From CAVRTM01 sp963724015 (GTDB lineage: Bacteria; Actinomycetota; Actinomycetes; Actinomycetales; Dermatophilaceae), in contig CAVRTM010000004.1 in assembly GCA_963724015.1 (NCBI GenBank), positions 806,001 through 870,000 on the forward strand: DNA of 64,000 nucleotides, written 5' to 3'. Positions 19,699 to 29,981 of this stretch are shown here, piece by piece (the first letter of the stretch is position 1; each line of letters opens with the position of its first letter). The translations under genes and the position numbers were made by a program. A model generated the notes under the pieces. That model saw nothing but the letters and a program-made list of their open reading frames with translations. It did no database searches and was not told the origin of the DNA.

Positions 19699-22279
19699 GT
19701 GAAGGCCATCCGTCGCTTCAGCGTCCGCACCGTCCTGCCCGAACCCATCGCCGCGCTGGGGGACCTCGCCAGCAACCTGCGCTGGTCGTGGCACCCACCG
19801 ACGCGTGACCTGTTCTCCCAGATCGACCCCAAGCGCTGGGCCAAGGTCCGCAAGGACCCCGTCCGGCTGCTCTCCGCCCTGTCCGCCTCCGAGCTCGCCG
19901 CCCTCGCCGACGACGAGGTGTTCGTCGCGCGGGTGCACGCCGCCGCCGCGGACCTGCAGACCTACTGCACCGAGCCGCGCTGGTACCAGGGCTGGGCTGC
20001 CACCGTCGAGGGCGGCGCACCGGCCTCGATCGCCTACTTCAGCCCCGAGTACGGCATCACCGAGGTGTTGCCGCAGTACTCCGGCGGCCTCGGCATCCTC
20101 GCGGGCGACCACCTGAAGTCCGCCTCCGACCTCGGCGTCCCGGTCGTGGGCGTCGGGCTGTTCTACAAGACCGGGTACTTCAAGCAGTCGCTGAACCTCG
20201 ACGGCTGGCAGCAGGAGGACTACCCGGTCCTCGACCCCGACGGCCTGCCCCTGTCCCTGCTGCGTGAGGCCGACGGCACCCCCTGCCGGATCACCCTCGA
20301 CCTACCCGGTGGCCGCACCATGGCGGCCCACGTCTGGCGGGCCCAGGTCGGGCGCGTCCCGCTGCTGCTGCTCGACTCGGACGTGCAGGAGAACGACGAC
20401 TCGGTCCGCAACATCACCGACCGGCTGTACGGCGGCGGCGGCGAGCTCCGCCTGCAGCAGGAGATGCTGCTCGGCATCGGCGGCGTCCGCGCGCTGCGGC
20501 TCTGGTCCCGGCTGACCGGCGCCCCCGCCCCGGACGTCTACCACACCAACGAGGGCCACGCCGGCTTCCTCGGGATCGAGCGCATCCGCGAGCTCACCAC
20601 CTTGCACCGGATGAGCTTCGACGAGGCGCTCGAGGCGGTGCGCTCGGCGACCGTGTTCACCACGCACACCCCGGTCCCCGCCGGCATCGACCGGTTCGGC
20701 GCCGACCAGATCCAGATGTACTTCGGCGGCGACAACGCCCTCGAGGGTGTGCCGGTGGAGCGGCTGCTGCAGCTCGGCGCCGAGAACTACCCCGGCGGCG
20801 AGCCGGGCGTGTTCAACATGGCGGTCATGGGCCTGCGCCTCGGCGCCCGCGCCAACGGCGTCTCCCAGCTCCACGGCGTCGTGAGCCGTCACATGTTCGA
20901 CGGGCTGTGGCCGGGCTTCGACGACACCGAGGTCCCGATCACCAGCATCACCAACGGCGTCCACGCGCCGACCTGGGTCGACCGCAAGGTCTATGAGCTG
21001 GGGGCCAAGCACCTGGGCACCACCGACCTGGACCGCGACAACGCCTGGGAGCGGATCGGTGCCGTCCCCGGGGACGAGATCTGGGCGACCAAGCGCGAGC
21101 TGCGCGCGCAGCTGGTCAAGGAGGCCCGCCGCCGGGTGCGCTCCTCGTGGGTGAAGCGGGGTGCGAGCCGGGCCGAGCTCGGCTGGGTCGACAACATCCT
21201 CGACCCCGACGTCCTGACCATCGGCTTCGCCCGACGGGTCCCGACGTACAAGCGGCTGACCCTGATCCTGCGCGACCCCGCGCGGCTGAAGCGGCTGCTG
21301 CTGGACCCGGCGCGCCCGATCCAGCTCGTCATCGCCGGCAAGTCCCACCCGGCCGACGAGACCGGCAAGAAGCTGATCCAGCAGATGGTGAAGTTCGCCG
21401 ACGACCCCGAGGTCCGGCACCGCATCGTCTTCCTGCCCAACTACGACATCGCCATGGCGCAGTACCTCTACCCCGGCTGCGACGTCTGGCTGAACAACCC
21501 GCTGCGCCCGTTCGAGGCGTGCGGCACGTCGGGGATGAAGGCCGCGCTCAACGGCGGCCTCAACCTCTCGATCCTCGACGGCTGGTGGGACGAGTGGTAC
21601 GACGGCGAGAACGGCTGGGCCATCCCGACCGCGGACGGCGTCGAGGACCCCGACCGTCGCGACGACCTCGAGGCGGCGGCGCTCTACGACCTGATCGAGA
21701 CCTCGGTCGCGCCGCGCTTCTACGACCACGACGACGACGGGCTGCCCCAGCGCTGGCTGTCGATGATGACCCACACCCTGACCACGCTCGGCCCGAAGGT
21801 GCTCGCCTCGCGCCAGGTCAAGGACTACACGGTCGAGCTCTACGGCCCGGCCGCCCGCGCCGGGTGGGCCCTCAACGGCCCGGAGTACGCCGGTGCCAAG
21901 TCGCTGGCGGCGTTCAAGGCCAAGGTGCGTGGTGCCTGGTCGGGCGTGCGGGTGGACCACGTCGAGTCCTCCGGTGTCTCGGACTCCCCGCAGGTCGGGG
22001 ACCGGCTGCACGTGCGGGCCTTCGTCGTCCCTGGGCGAGCTGTCGCCCGATGACGTGGAGGTGCAGGTCGTGCACGGGCGCACCTCCGAGTCCGACGACC
22101 TGCGGGACGTCGAGACCGCGCCGCTGACGTTCGCCGAGTCCTACGAGGGTGGTCGCCACCGGTTCGAGGGCGACCTGGTGCTCTCGCGCACGGGGGCGTT
22201 CGGCTACACCGTGCGGGTGCTGCCGCACCACAGCGGCATGACCAGCGCTCCCGAGCTGGGGCTGGTCGCCAACGCCTGA
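19699..22279 (+). CDS. glgP: alpha-glucan (glycogen) phosphorylase (one frameshift)
   Basis: About 859 residues after removing one extra base near 22030 (tail then reads SLGELSPDDVEVQVVHGR). N-terminal DUF3417 segment (ALGDLASNLRWSWHP), then SIAYFSPEYGITEVLPQYSGGLG typical of the actinobacterial/archaeal-type phosphorylase, and PLP site ACGTSGMKAALNG with Lys about residue 614. It releases glucose-1-phosphate from alpha-1,4-glucan ends using phosphate. Divergent from glgE, the same layout as Rv1327c/Rv1328 in M. tuberculosis. GTG start follows a TATGCT box. Confidence 0.94.
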
Positions 22280-22293
22280 CCCGCGTCCGCCCC

Positions 22294-22329
22294 AGGACCC
22301 TCCCGCCGTGCCCACGGCGGGAGGGTCCT
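22294..22329. terminator. bidirectional hairpin terminator between glgP and glgX
   Basis: Perfect inverted repeat with 17-base arms (AGGACCCTCCCGCCGTG and complement) separated by CC, 15 bp after the glgP stop and about 67 bp before the convergent glgX stop. No T-run. Confidence 0.75.
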
Positions 22330-22395
22330 GCTCGTCGGGTGGCGGCAAGGCACCGGTCGCTCCCGCCGCGCGAGCGGCCGGCCGTCCCGGCCGGG

Positions 22396-24529
22396 TCAGC
22401 GGTGCTCGGCGTACACCCGCAGCGAGGCCGCGGTCATCCGGACGCGGGTCCCGGGGCGCACCGGCGGGGCGCCGTGGACGGGCCGCTCGTCGGCGCTGTC
22501 CCAGAGCAGCTCGAAGGCCGCCACCCAGCCGAGGGCCGGCAAGCGTCACCATCGTGTCCACCGCCTCGCCGTTGAGGACGAGGTAGAGGGAGGTGGCCTC
22601 CTGCGAGGAGCCGTCGAGGTGCATGGCGAGGGTGCGCGTGTGCGGGTCGTCCCAGCGGCCGTTGGTCATCGCCTGGCCGTCGGCGGCGAACCACTGCAGG
22701 TCGGCTCCGCCACCGTCGCCCGACGGGCGACCGGTGAAGAAGGAGCGCCGCCGCAGCACCGGGTGGGCGGCGCGCAGGCCGGTGAGGTACCGGGTGGTCG
22801 CCAGCAGGTCGGCGCGCTGCTCGTCGAGGTCCCAGTCGAGCCAGGAGACCTCGTTGTCCTGGCAGAACGCGTTGTTGTTGCCGCGCTGGGTGCGGCCGAT
22901 CTCGTCTCCGCCGTTGAGCATCGGCACGCCGGTGGCCAGCAGCAGGGTGCCGAGGAGGTTGCGCACCGACCGCCGGCGGGCGCGCAGCACGTCCTCGTCG
23001 GCGTGGGCGCCCTCGACGCCGTGGTTCCACGACCGGTTGTCGCCGTGCCCGTCGCGGTTGCCCTCGCCGTTGGCCCCGTTGTGCTTGCGGTCGTAGGCCG
23101 TCGTGTCGGCGAGGGTGAAGCCGTCGTGGGCGGCGACGTAGTTGACCGAGGCGATCGGGCCGCGGTCGCGTGCACCGAAGAGGTCCTGCGAGCCCGGCGA
23201 GCCGGGTGCCCAGCTCGCGCACGCCGTGGCCGGGCTGGCCGTGGGCGGACCGGGCCGACGTCGGGCAGCCAGAACGAGCGCACGGCGTCGCGGAAGCGGT
23301 CGTTCCACTCGGCGAACGGCGGCGGGAACTGGCCGGTGCGCCAGCCGTGGACGCCGACGTCCCACGGCTCGGCGATGAGCTTGACCCGGGACAGCACCGG
23401 GTCGGTGCGCAGCGCGACGAGGAACGGGTGGTCGGGGTCGTAGCCGTCGTCGCGGCCGCGCCCGAGCGCCACGGCCAGGTCGAAGCGGAACCCGTCGACG
23501 TGGCACTCGCGGACCCAGTACCGCAGCGAGTCCAGCACCATGCGGCAGACCACCGGGTGGCGCAGGTCCAGGGTGTTCCCGCAGCCGGTCACGTCGATGT
23601 CCTGCCCGCGCTCGTCGAGGCGGTAGTAGGCCCGGTTGTCCAGCCCGCGCCAGGACAGCGTCGCGCCGTCCCGTCCCTGCTCGGCGGTGTGGTTGTAGAC
23701 CACGTCGAGGATCACCTCGAGGCCCTCGCGGTGCAGGGCCTTCACCATGTCCTTGAACTCCTCGCAGCGCACCCTGCGGGCCGGCCGCGGCGGCGTACGG
23801 CGCGTGCGGGGCGAAGAAGCCCAACGTGTTGTAGCCCCAGTGGTTCGCCAGGCCGCGCTGGGCCAGGGCCGGCTCGGAGGTGAACGCCTGCACCGGCAGC
23901 AGCTCGACGCTGGTCACGCCCAGCGCGGTGAGGTGACGCAGCGTCGCGGGGTGGGCCAGGCCGGCGTACGTGCCGCGCAGCTCCTCGGGCACGTCGGGGT
24001 GGCAGCGGGTCAGGTTGCGCACGTGCGTCTCGTAGAGCACCGTCTCGGTCCACGGCACCAGCGGGGGCGCGTCGTCCCCCCAGTCGTAGGTGTCCGCCAC
24101 GACGACGCACCGGGGCATGTACGGCGCGCTGTCGCGCCCGTCGCGCACGTCGGGGTCGCCGCGCAGCTGGGCGTCGACCCAGTGCCCGAACACCTCGGGG
24201 CGCCAGGTCACGTCGCCCTCGATCGCCCTGGCGTAGGGGTCGAGCAGCAGCTTGTCCGGGTTGTGGCGCATGCCCTCGGCCGGACGCCACGGGCCGCGCA
24301 CCCGCAGGGCGTAGCGCTGACCGGCGCCGATGCCCGGGACGAAGCCGAACCACGTGCCGTGGGTGCGCTCCTCGAGCCGGACGGTGCGCCCGGGGTCGTC
24401 CGCCGGTGCGCCCTCGTCGAAGAGCACCAGGTCGACCCCGTCGGCGTGCCCGGCGTAGAAGGCGAAGTCGACCCCGTCGTGGTGCAGCGTGGCGCCGAGA
24501 GGCGGGGGAAGGTCACGGCGGGGGCGCAT
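22396..24529 (-). CDS. glgX: glycogen debranching enzyme (four frameshifts)
   Basis: About 709 residues when four extra bases (near 23775, 23260, 23208 and 22543) are removed; the corrected length is exactly in frame. N-terminal CBM48 (LGATLHHDGVDFAFYAGHADGVDL), then GH13 with GVTSVELLPVQAF, VILDVVYNHTAEQG, nucleophile VDGFRFDLAVALGRG (about 347), acid/base LIAEPWDVG (about 384) and NYVAAHDGFTLAD. It hydrolyses alpha-1,6 branches left by phosphorylase. The C-terminus, ending SLRVYAEHR, is only seen after the last correction. Convergent with glgP; divergent with the YbjN gene 34 bp away. Confidence 0.92.
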
Positions 24530-24563
24530 GGCCCCCAGCGTAGGCAGTCGTTACGTTAGGACC

Positions 24564-25031
24564 ATGAGCGATCCGACATCCCTGCCCAACTTCCCGCCCC
24601 CGGCCAACGAGCACCCCCTGCGCGGGCGGGTCCTCGACATCCTCCAGGACGAGGGCTTCCAGCCCGACATCGACTCCGACGGTGACGTGGCCTTCAAGGT
24701 CCAGGGCCAGCAGCTGTTCGTGCGCTGCCTCGAGGGCGACTTCACGATCATGCGGGTCTTCGGCCAGTGGCAGATCGGCGAGGACGTCCCCCAGGACCTG
24801 CTGACCCAGCTGCAGGCCTGCAACGACCTGACGCTGCGGCTGAACATCGTCAAGGCCGGCATCGCCAACAACACGCTGGTCGTCACCGGCGAGCACGTGG
24901 TGTCCCCCGAGACCGACGTCGCGGTGCTGCTGCAGGTCACCACCCAGCTGGTGCTCTCGGCGGTGCACATGTGGCACGAGCAGATCACCGGTGGCCCCGG
25001 CGACGACGCCGGCCCCGAGGTCCAGGCGTGA
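24564..25031 (+). CDS. YbjN-domain protein
   Basis: A 155-residue protein: N-terminal segment (LPNFPPPANEHPLRGRVLDILQDEG), then a YbjN/type-III-chaperone-like alpha/beta domain (FKVQGQQLFVRCLEGDFTIMRVFGQWQIG, LQACNDLTLRLNIVKAGI, HVVSPETDVAVLLQVTTQLV). Family members are common in actinobacteria; function is unclear. Start ATG 24564 lies 6 nt after a TACGTT box, and upstream in-frame residues are non-conserved. Its stop overlaps the next GTG (GTGA), coupling it to the enoyl-CoA hydratase gene. Confidence 0.8.
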   Translation: MSDPTSLPNFPPPANEHPLRGRVLDILQDEGFQPDIDSDGDVAFKVQGQQLFVRCLEGDFTIMRVFGQWQIGEDVPQDLLTQLQACNDLTLRLNIVKAGIANNTLVVTGEHVVSPETDVAVLLQVTTQLVLSAVHMWHEQITGGPGDDAGPEVQA

Positions 25032-25807
25032 CCGACCTCGTCCGGCTCGAGGTCGAGGGGGGCATCGGCACCATCCGGGTCGACCGGCCGCCGATGAACG
25101 CCCTCAACATCGAGGTCCAGGAGGGTCTGCGCGCGGCGGCCGCCGAGGCCTCGGACCGACGCGACGTCAGCGCCGTGATCGTCTACGGCGGCGAGAAGGT
25201 CTTCGCCGCCGGCGCCGACATCAAGGAGATGCAGGCCATGTCCTACACCGACATGGTCGACCGCTCCGGCGCCCTGCAGTCCGCGTTCACGGCCGTGGCC
25301 CGCATCCCCAAGCCGACGGTGGCGGCCGTCACGGGCTACGCCCTCGGCGGCGGCTGCGAGCTGGCGCTGGCCTGCGACTTCCGCGTCGTCGGTGACAACG
25401 CCCGCCTCGGCCAGCCCGAGATCCTGCTCGGCCTGATCCCCGGCGCGGGTGGCACCCAGCGCCTGGCCCGCCTGGTCGGACCGGCCCGGGCCAAGGAGAT
25501 CATCTTCAGCGGGCGGTTCGTCGCCGCCGACGAGGCCCTGCGGATCGGGCTGGTCGACGAGGTCGTGGACGCCGCGGACGTCCTGCCGGCGGCACGCCGC
25601 CGCCTCACGCCGTACGTCGGTGGTCCGGCGTACGCCATCCGTGCCGCCAAGGAGGCGGTCGACCGGGGGCTGGAGGTCGACCTGGACACCGGCCTGGAGA
25701 TCGAGCGGATGCAGTTCGCCGGCCTCTTCGCCACCCGTGACCGGGAGATCGGCGTGGCCTCGTTCGTCGAGCACGGGCCCGGCAAGGCCCGGTTCGAGGG
25801 GCGATGA
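25028..25807 (+). CDS. enoyl-CoA hydratase/isomerase family protein
   Basis: A 259-residue crotonase-fold enzyme. CoA and oxyanion loop FAAGADIKEM (about residues 59-68) and GGGCELALACD with Glu111, plus GQPEILLGLIPGAGGTQRL with Glu131. Both glutamates that hydratases need are present, so true 2-enoyl-CoA hydratase activity in beta-oxidation is plausible. GTG start overlaps the preceding stop. The electron transfer flavoprotein genes lie 3.4 kb away, matching a fatty-acid oxidation context. Confidence 0.9.
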   Translation: MTDLVRLEVEGGIGTIRVDRPPMNALNIEVQEGLRAAAAEASDRRDVSAVIVYGGEKVFAAGADIKEMQAMSYTDMVDRSGALQSAFTAVARIPKPTVAAVTGYALGGGCELALACDFRVVGDNARLGQPEILLGLIPGAGGTQRLARLVGPARAKEIIFSGRFVAADEALRIGLVDEVVDAADVLPAARRRLTPYVGGPAYAIRAAKEAVDRGLEVDLDTGLEIERMQFAGLFATRDREIGVASFVEHGPGKARFEGR

Positions 25808-25811
25808 GCCG

Positions 25812-26765
25812 GTGACCGCCCACGAGCCCGTCGCCGTGGCGACCGCCGAGGACGTCCGGCGCGCGTACGACGACAACACGCTGGCCCAGGTGCTCTACCA
25901 CGACTGGGAGGCGCAGACCTACGACGAGAAGTGGTCGATCTCCTTCGACGAGCGGTGCATCGACTACGCCCGCGACCGGTTCGTGGCGATCGCCGGCGAC
26001 GAGGGCTGGCCCTACGCCACCGCGCTCGAGCTCGGGGCGGGCACCGGCTTCTTCTCGCTGAACCTCAAGCAGGCCGGGGTGCTGGACCAGGTGCACGTGA
26101 CCGACCTGTCGCCCGGCATGGTCGAGGCGGCGCAGCAGAACGCCGCCCGGCTGGGCTTCAGCGTCGAGGGGCGCGTGGCGGACGCCGAGCGGATTCCCTA
26201 CGACGACAACACGTTCGACGTGGTTGTCGGCCACGCGGTCCTGCACCACATCCCGGACGTGGAGCAGGCGATGCGCGAGATGCTGCGCGTGCTCAGGCCC
26301 GGTGGGCGGTTCGTGGTCGCCGGGGAGCCCACGCGCATCGGCGACCGCTACGCCCGCGCGCTGGGCCGGGTCACCTGGAAGGTCGCCACGACGGTCACCT
26401 CGCTGCCGCCGTGGCGCGAGACGTGGGCCCGCGAGCAGGAGGAGCTCGACGAGTCCTCCCGGGCGGCGGCGCTGGAGGCGGTCGTCGACCTGCACACGTT
26501 CGACCCCGGTGAGCTGGCCCGGACCGCGCTGCGGGCGGGCGCGGTCGACGTCGGCACGACCACCGAGGAGCTGACCGCGGCGTTCCTGGGCTGGCCGGTG
26601 CGCACGTTCGAGGCCGCCGTGCGCCCCGGCGCGCTCGGCTGGGGCTGGGCCTCCTTCGCGTTCGGCTCGTGGAAGCGGCTCTCCCGGCTCGACCGCGCCC
26701 TGTCCCGGGTGGTCCCGCAGCGGTTCTACTACAACGTCGGCATCACCGGCGTGAAGCCGTCCTGA
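25812..26765 (+). CDS. SAM-dependent methyltransferase
   Basis: A 317-residue class I methyltransferase, GTG start 4 bp after the hydratase stop. SAM-binding motif I LELGAGTGFF (residues 72-81), acidic VTDLSPGMVEAA, ADAERIPYDDNTFDVVVGHAVLHHI and LRVLRPGGRFVVAGEP follow in the usual order. A basic, aromatic C-terminal region (GSWKRLSRLDRALSRVVPQRFYYN) may contact membrane or lipid substrate. It precedes a hexapeptide acyltransferase and a GH57 branching enzyme, a set reminiscent of mycobacterial methylglucose lipopolysaccharide genes; a sugar or lipid acceptor is therefore a guess. Confidence 0.85.
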   Translation: MTAHEPVAVATAEDVRRAYDDNTLAQVLYHDWEAQTYDEKWSISFDERCIDYARDRFVAIAGDEGWPYATALELGAGTGFFSLNLKQAGVLDQVHVTDLSPGMVEAAQQNAARLGFSVEGRVADAERIPYDDNTFDVVVGHAVLHHIPDVEQAMREMLRVLRPGGRFVVAGEPTRIGDRYARALGRVTWKVATTVTSLPPWRETWAREQEELDESSRAAALEAVVDLHTFDPGELARTALRAGAVDVGTTTEELTAAFLGWPVRTFEAAVRPGALGWGWASFAFGSWKRLSRLDRALSRVVPQRFYYNVGITGVKPS

Positions 26766-26779
26766 GCGGCCGTCGGGTC

Positions 26780-27360
26780 GTGGGACTGCTCCGGCAGGTG
26801 GGCTGGGTCGTCGCGCACCGGGCCTACGGCCGCCACCACCTGCTCAGCTACCTGCGGATGGCGCGGGCGGTGGCGACCAACCCGGGGCTGACCTTCGAGG
26901 GCCCCGCGTTCATCAGCAAGGACGTGCGGTTCGAGGTGCGGGACGGCTACGCCCGCATGGTGGTCGGCGCCTACACCCACTTCGGGCACGGGGCCCGCAT
27001 CCGCGCGCACGAGGGCACGGTGCGGATCGGCGCCAAGACGGTGATCGGGATCCGCAACACCGTCAACGGCTACCTCGACATCCGCATCGGCAAGGCGTGC
27101 CTGCTCGGCGACGACGTCTACATCTGCGACTTCGACCACCGCACGGAGGACCCCGCAGTCCCCATCAAGGACCAGGGCCTGGTCAAGTCGCCGGTGCGGA
27201 TCGGGGACGACGTCTGGATCGGCACGAAGGTCACCGTCCTGCGGGGCACCGACATCGGCCCGGGCTCGGTCGTGGCGGCGAGCGCCGTGGCGCGGGGAGT
27301 CCTTCCCGCGCGCGCTCGATCGTGGGCGGCGTGCCGGCCCGGCTGCTGCGCCCGCGCTAG
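26780..27360 (+). CDS. hexapeptide-repeat acyltransferase (one frameshift near the 3' end)
   Basis: About 193 residues if one missing base near 27297 is restored, giving the C-terminus SIVGGVPARLLRPR typical of the family. Left-handed beta-helix repeats are visible (VRIGAKTVIGIRNTVNGYLDIRIG, VRIGDDVWIGTKVTVLRGTDIGPGSVVAASA), with DFDHRTEDP containing the expected catalytic His. Probably O-acylates a sugar in the cytoplasm. GTG 26780 chosen because it is the first start after the methyltransferase stop. Comparable in type and neighbourhood to Rv3034c. Stop codon shares CTAG with the convergent GH57 gene. Confidence 0.8.
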
Positions 27361-28924
27361 CCCCGCGGCGTACCGGCTGCCGTGCCGGCGGTCCGGGCAT
27401 CCAGCCACGGGAACGTCAGGTCGGTGCCGGCCTGGCGCCGTGCCTCCTCCCGGGCGCCGGTGGCGTCGCCGCCCTCCACCAGCGACGCCAGCCGGTGGAA
27501 GTCGTCCCGGTGGCCGGCCGCCCGGCGGCGCGCGTAGTCGACGGCCTGGTCGCGGGTGACCATGAACGCCCAGTCGCTGCTGAGCGCGTTGAGCAGGGTG
27601 CGCAGCAGCTGGTCCAGGTCCGGGCGCCGCTCGCCGAGGCGGTGGCCGTCCCGCTCGGCGGCCATCACGGACAGCCAGCGCCGTTGCAGCGCAGCGTTGT
27701 CCGCGACGATGGTGGACACCTGCGGGCCGTCCCACACCGAGAAGTCCTTGCCGGCGCCCCACGAGCCGGAGCCGAGCTCCAGCGGCCCCTCGATGTGCCC
27801 GTCGGCCAGGGCCCGCTCGAGGGTGGTGACGTTGACGCCGGCGGCACGCAGGGCACGGACGGCCTGGCCCAGGAACGCCGGTCCCTCGTGCCACCAGTGC
27901 CCGAACAGCTCGGTGTCGTACGCCGCGACGACCAGGCCCGGCCGGCCGCGCTCGTGCCGCAGCCGGTGCAGCCGGCCGGTGACCGCGGTGACGAACGAGG
28001 CCACGTCCCGGCGCACCTGCGCGGCCGCCGCCTCCGGGTCGTACGGTGCCTTGGCCGACGGGGGCACGTCCTGCCCGGTGATGGCCCACAGGTGCGCCCC
28101 GGTGACGGCTCGCGTGCGTGGAAGTCGCGGTACGCCGCCGCGGTGGGGTAGCCCGAGCGGGAGGACCAGATGAGGTTGGTGACCTCCAGGTCCCGCGGCA
28201 CCGCCACGACGTCCGTGCCGTCGACCGTCCAGCCGGCGGAGGGCGCGCCGCCGCTGTCGGTGACGGTCTGCTCGTCGACGAGGAAGTGGGTCACCCCCTG
28301 GGCGGCGAGGTGGTGGCCCAGGCCCGGCCGGTAGCCGCACTCGGGGGACCAGATGCCGGCCGGCTGGGAGCCGAGCCGCCACCGGCTGTCCTCGAGGCCG
28401 ACCTGCAGGGCGACGTCGACCACCTCGGGGAGCAGCAGCGGCAGGAACGGGTGCGTCGCCGGGCCGCCGAGCAGCTGGACCACCCCGGCGTCGGCCAGCG
28501 AGCGCAGCACCGGGGAGCCGCCCGAGCGCCAGCGGGTCTCCAGGGCCCGCGACGCCCTGGTGGCGGTGGCGTACTCGTAGCGCGCGAGGCGCGTCGTACG
28601 GTCGCCGGCTCCGACGGCCAGCTCACGGCAGCGCAGCTGCCAGAGGGCCGCCCAGGTGCGCGCCTGCTCGACGGCGTACGGGTCGTCGAGCTGGGCGGCC
28701 AGCACCGGGGTCACGCCGAGCGTGAGGACGTCGCGGTGGCCCTCGGCCGCGAGCGCGTCGAGCTCGGCCACCAGCGGGACGTAGCTCTCGACCCACGCCT
28801 GGTGCAGCCACTCCTCCCCGAGCGGCCAGACACCGTGGTGCTGCAGCCAGGGCAGGTGGGAGTGCAGGACGAGGCACAGTGCGCCCGGCACGGTGCCGGC
28901 GGCGCCGTGGTGGGAGGAGGTCAT
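27357..28924 (-). CDS. GH57-type 1,4-alpha-glucan branching enzyme, DUF1957 (one frameshift)
   Basis: About 522 residues if one base near 28110 is restored. GH57 hallmarks: N-terminal CLVLHSHLPWLQHHGVWPLGEEWLHQA, nucleophile region GIWSPECGYRPGL (Glu195), ILVDEQ-like FLVDEQTV, and AAYDTELFGHWWHEG with the catalytic Asp (about 338). Thermus TTHA1902 and M. tuberculosis Rv3031 are relatives. It provides a second branching activity beside the GH13 GlgB, possibly for a dedicated polysaccharide. Located between an acyltransferase and etfB, as in mycobacteria, but with no glycosyltransferase next to it. Confidence 0.85.
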
Positions 28925-29056
28925 GGGACCGACCTTGGCACGCTCGTCGTACGGCGCCGCGGTCGCCCTCCGGCGCCCTGCGGGGGAGCGGGCCGGCCGG
29001 TGCGGATGTGCCCACCGTCACCCCGTTCGCCTCTCGGAGCCGGGGCTACCGGTGGG

Positions 29057-29062
29057 TAACAT
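29057..29062 (+). promoter_or_regulatory. possible -10 box (TAACAT) upstream of etfB
   Basis: TAACAT sits about 100 bp before the etfB start in a 239-bp gap that holds no gene. CCCACCG (29011-29017) and CGGTGGG (29050-29056) form inverted arms just upstream of it. No clear -35. Confidence 0.3.
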
Positions 29063-29163
29063 CGGGCCGCAGGGCGCAGGGCGACCGCGGGCACCGGCCG
29101 GCGGCTGCAAGGATGGCCCGACCCAAGGAACCAACCGAACCTACGGAAGAGGACGCGCGAGTC

Positions 29164-29952
29164 ATGAACATCGTCGTCTGTGTCAAGTACGTGCCGGACG
29201 CCCAGTCGGACCGCACGTTCACCGAGTCCGACAGCACCACCGACCGGGTGGGTGTGGACGGGCTGCTGTCCGAGCTGGACGAGTACGCGGTCGAGGAGGC
29301 GCTGAAGATCGCGCAGGCCGCCGAGGGCGACTCGAGCGTCACGATCCTGACCGTGGGCCCGGAGCAGGCGGCGGACGCGATCCGCAAGGCCCTGCGGATG
29401 GGCGCCGACAAGGGCGTCCACGTCAGCGACGAGGCGATCCACGGCTCCGACGCCCCCGCGACCTCGCTGGTCCTGGCCGAGGCGATCGGCAAGATCGGCG
29501 CCCCCGACCTGGTCCTCACCGGCATGGCCTCCACGGACGGCTCGATGAGCGTCGTCCCGGCCATGCTCGCCGAGCGCCTCGGGCTGCCGCAGGTGACGTT
29601 CGCCTCCGAGCTGACCGTCGAGGGCGACACGGTGACGATCCGCCGCGACGGCGACGTGGCGTCCGAGACCGTGCAGGCCTCGCTGCCGGCGCTCGTGTCG
29701 GTGACCGACCAGATCAACGAGCCGCGCTACCCCACGGTCAAGGGGATCATGGCGGCCAAGAAGAAGCCGGTCGAGACGTGGTCGCTGGCCGACCTCGGCG
29801 TCGACGCCGAGCTCGTCGGCCTCGGAGCGGCCTGGACCCGGGTGGACTCCTTCACCCAGCGGCCCCCGCGCACCCGCGGCCAGATCGTCCCGGACGAGGG
29901 CGAGGGCGGCACCAAGCTGGCCGAGTTCCTCTCCGCCCAGAAGTTCATCTGA
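29164..29952 (+). CDS. etfB: electron transfer flavoprotein beta subunit
   Basis: A 262-residue protein, intact. Starts MNIVVCVKYVPDAQSDRTF, with DEYAVEEALKIAQ, VGPEQAADAIRKALRMGADKGVHV, VLTGMASTDGSMSVVPAMLAERLG and VTDQINEPRYPTVKGIMAAKKK, the family signature that contacts AMP and the alpha subunit. With EtfA it carries electrons from acyl-CoA dehydrogenases to the respiratory chain. Long upstream in-frame extension rejected; ATG 29164 matches family starts. 29 bp before etfA, same transcript. Confidence 0.95.
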   Translation: MNIVVCVKYVPDAQSDRTFTESDSTTDRVGVDGLLSELDEYAVEEALKIAQAAEGDSSVTILTVGPEQAADAIRKALRMGADKGVHVSDEAIHGSDAPATSLVLAEAIGKIGAPDLVLTGMASTDGSMSVVPAMLAERLGLPQVTFASELTVEGDTVTIRRDGDVASETVQASLPALVSVTDQINEPRYPTVKGIMAAKKKPVETWSLADLGVDAELVGLGAAWTRVDSFTQRPPRTRGQIVPDEGEGGTKLAEFLSAQKFI

Positions 29953-29981
29953 GCCGGTCGGCACCGAAGGGAATCCCACGC

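Noticed and set aside
29104..29111. Single CTGCAAG near etfB as a further maltose operator
   Set aside because: It stands alone, without the second copy at about 19 bp, and is near unrelated genes; likely chance.
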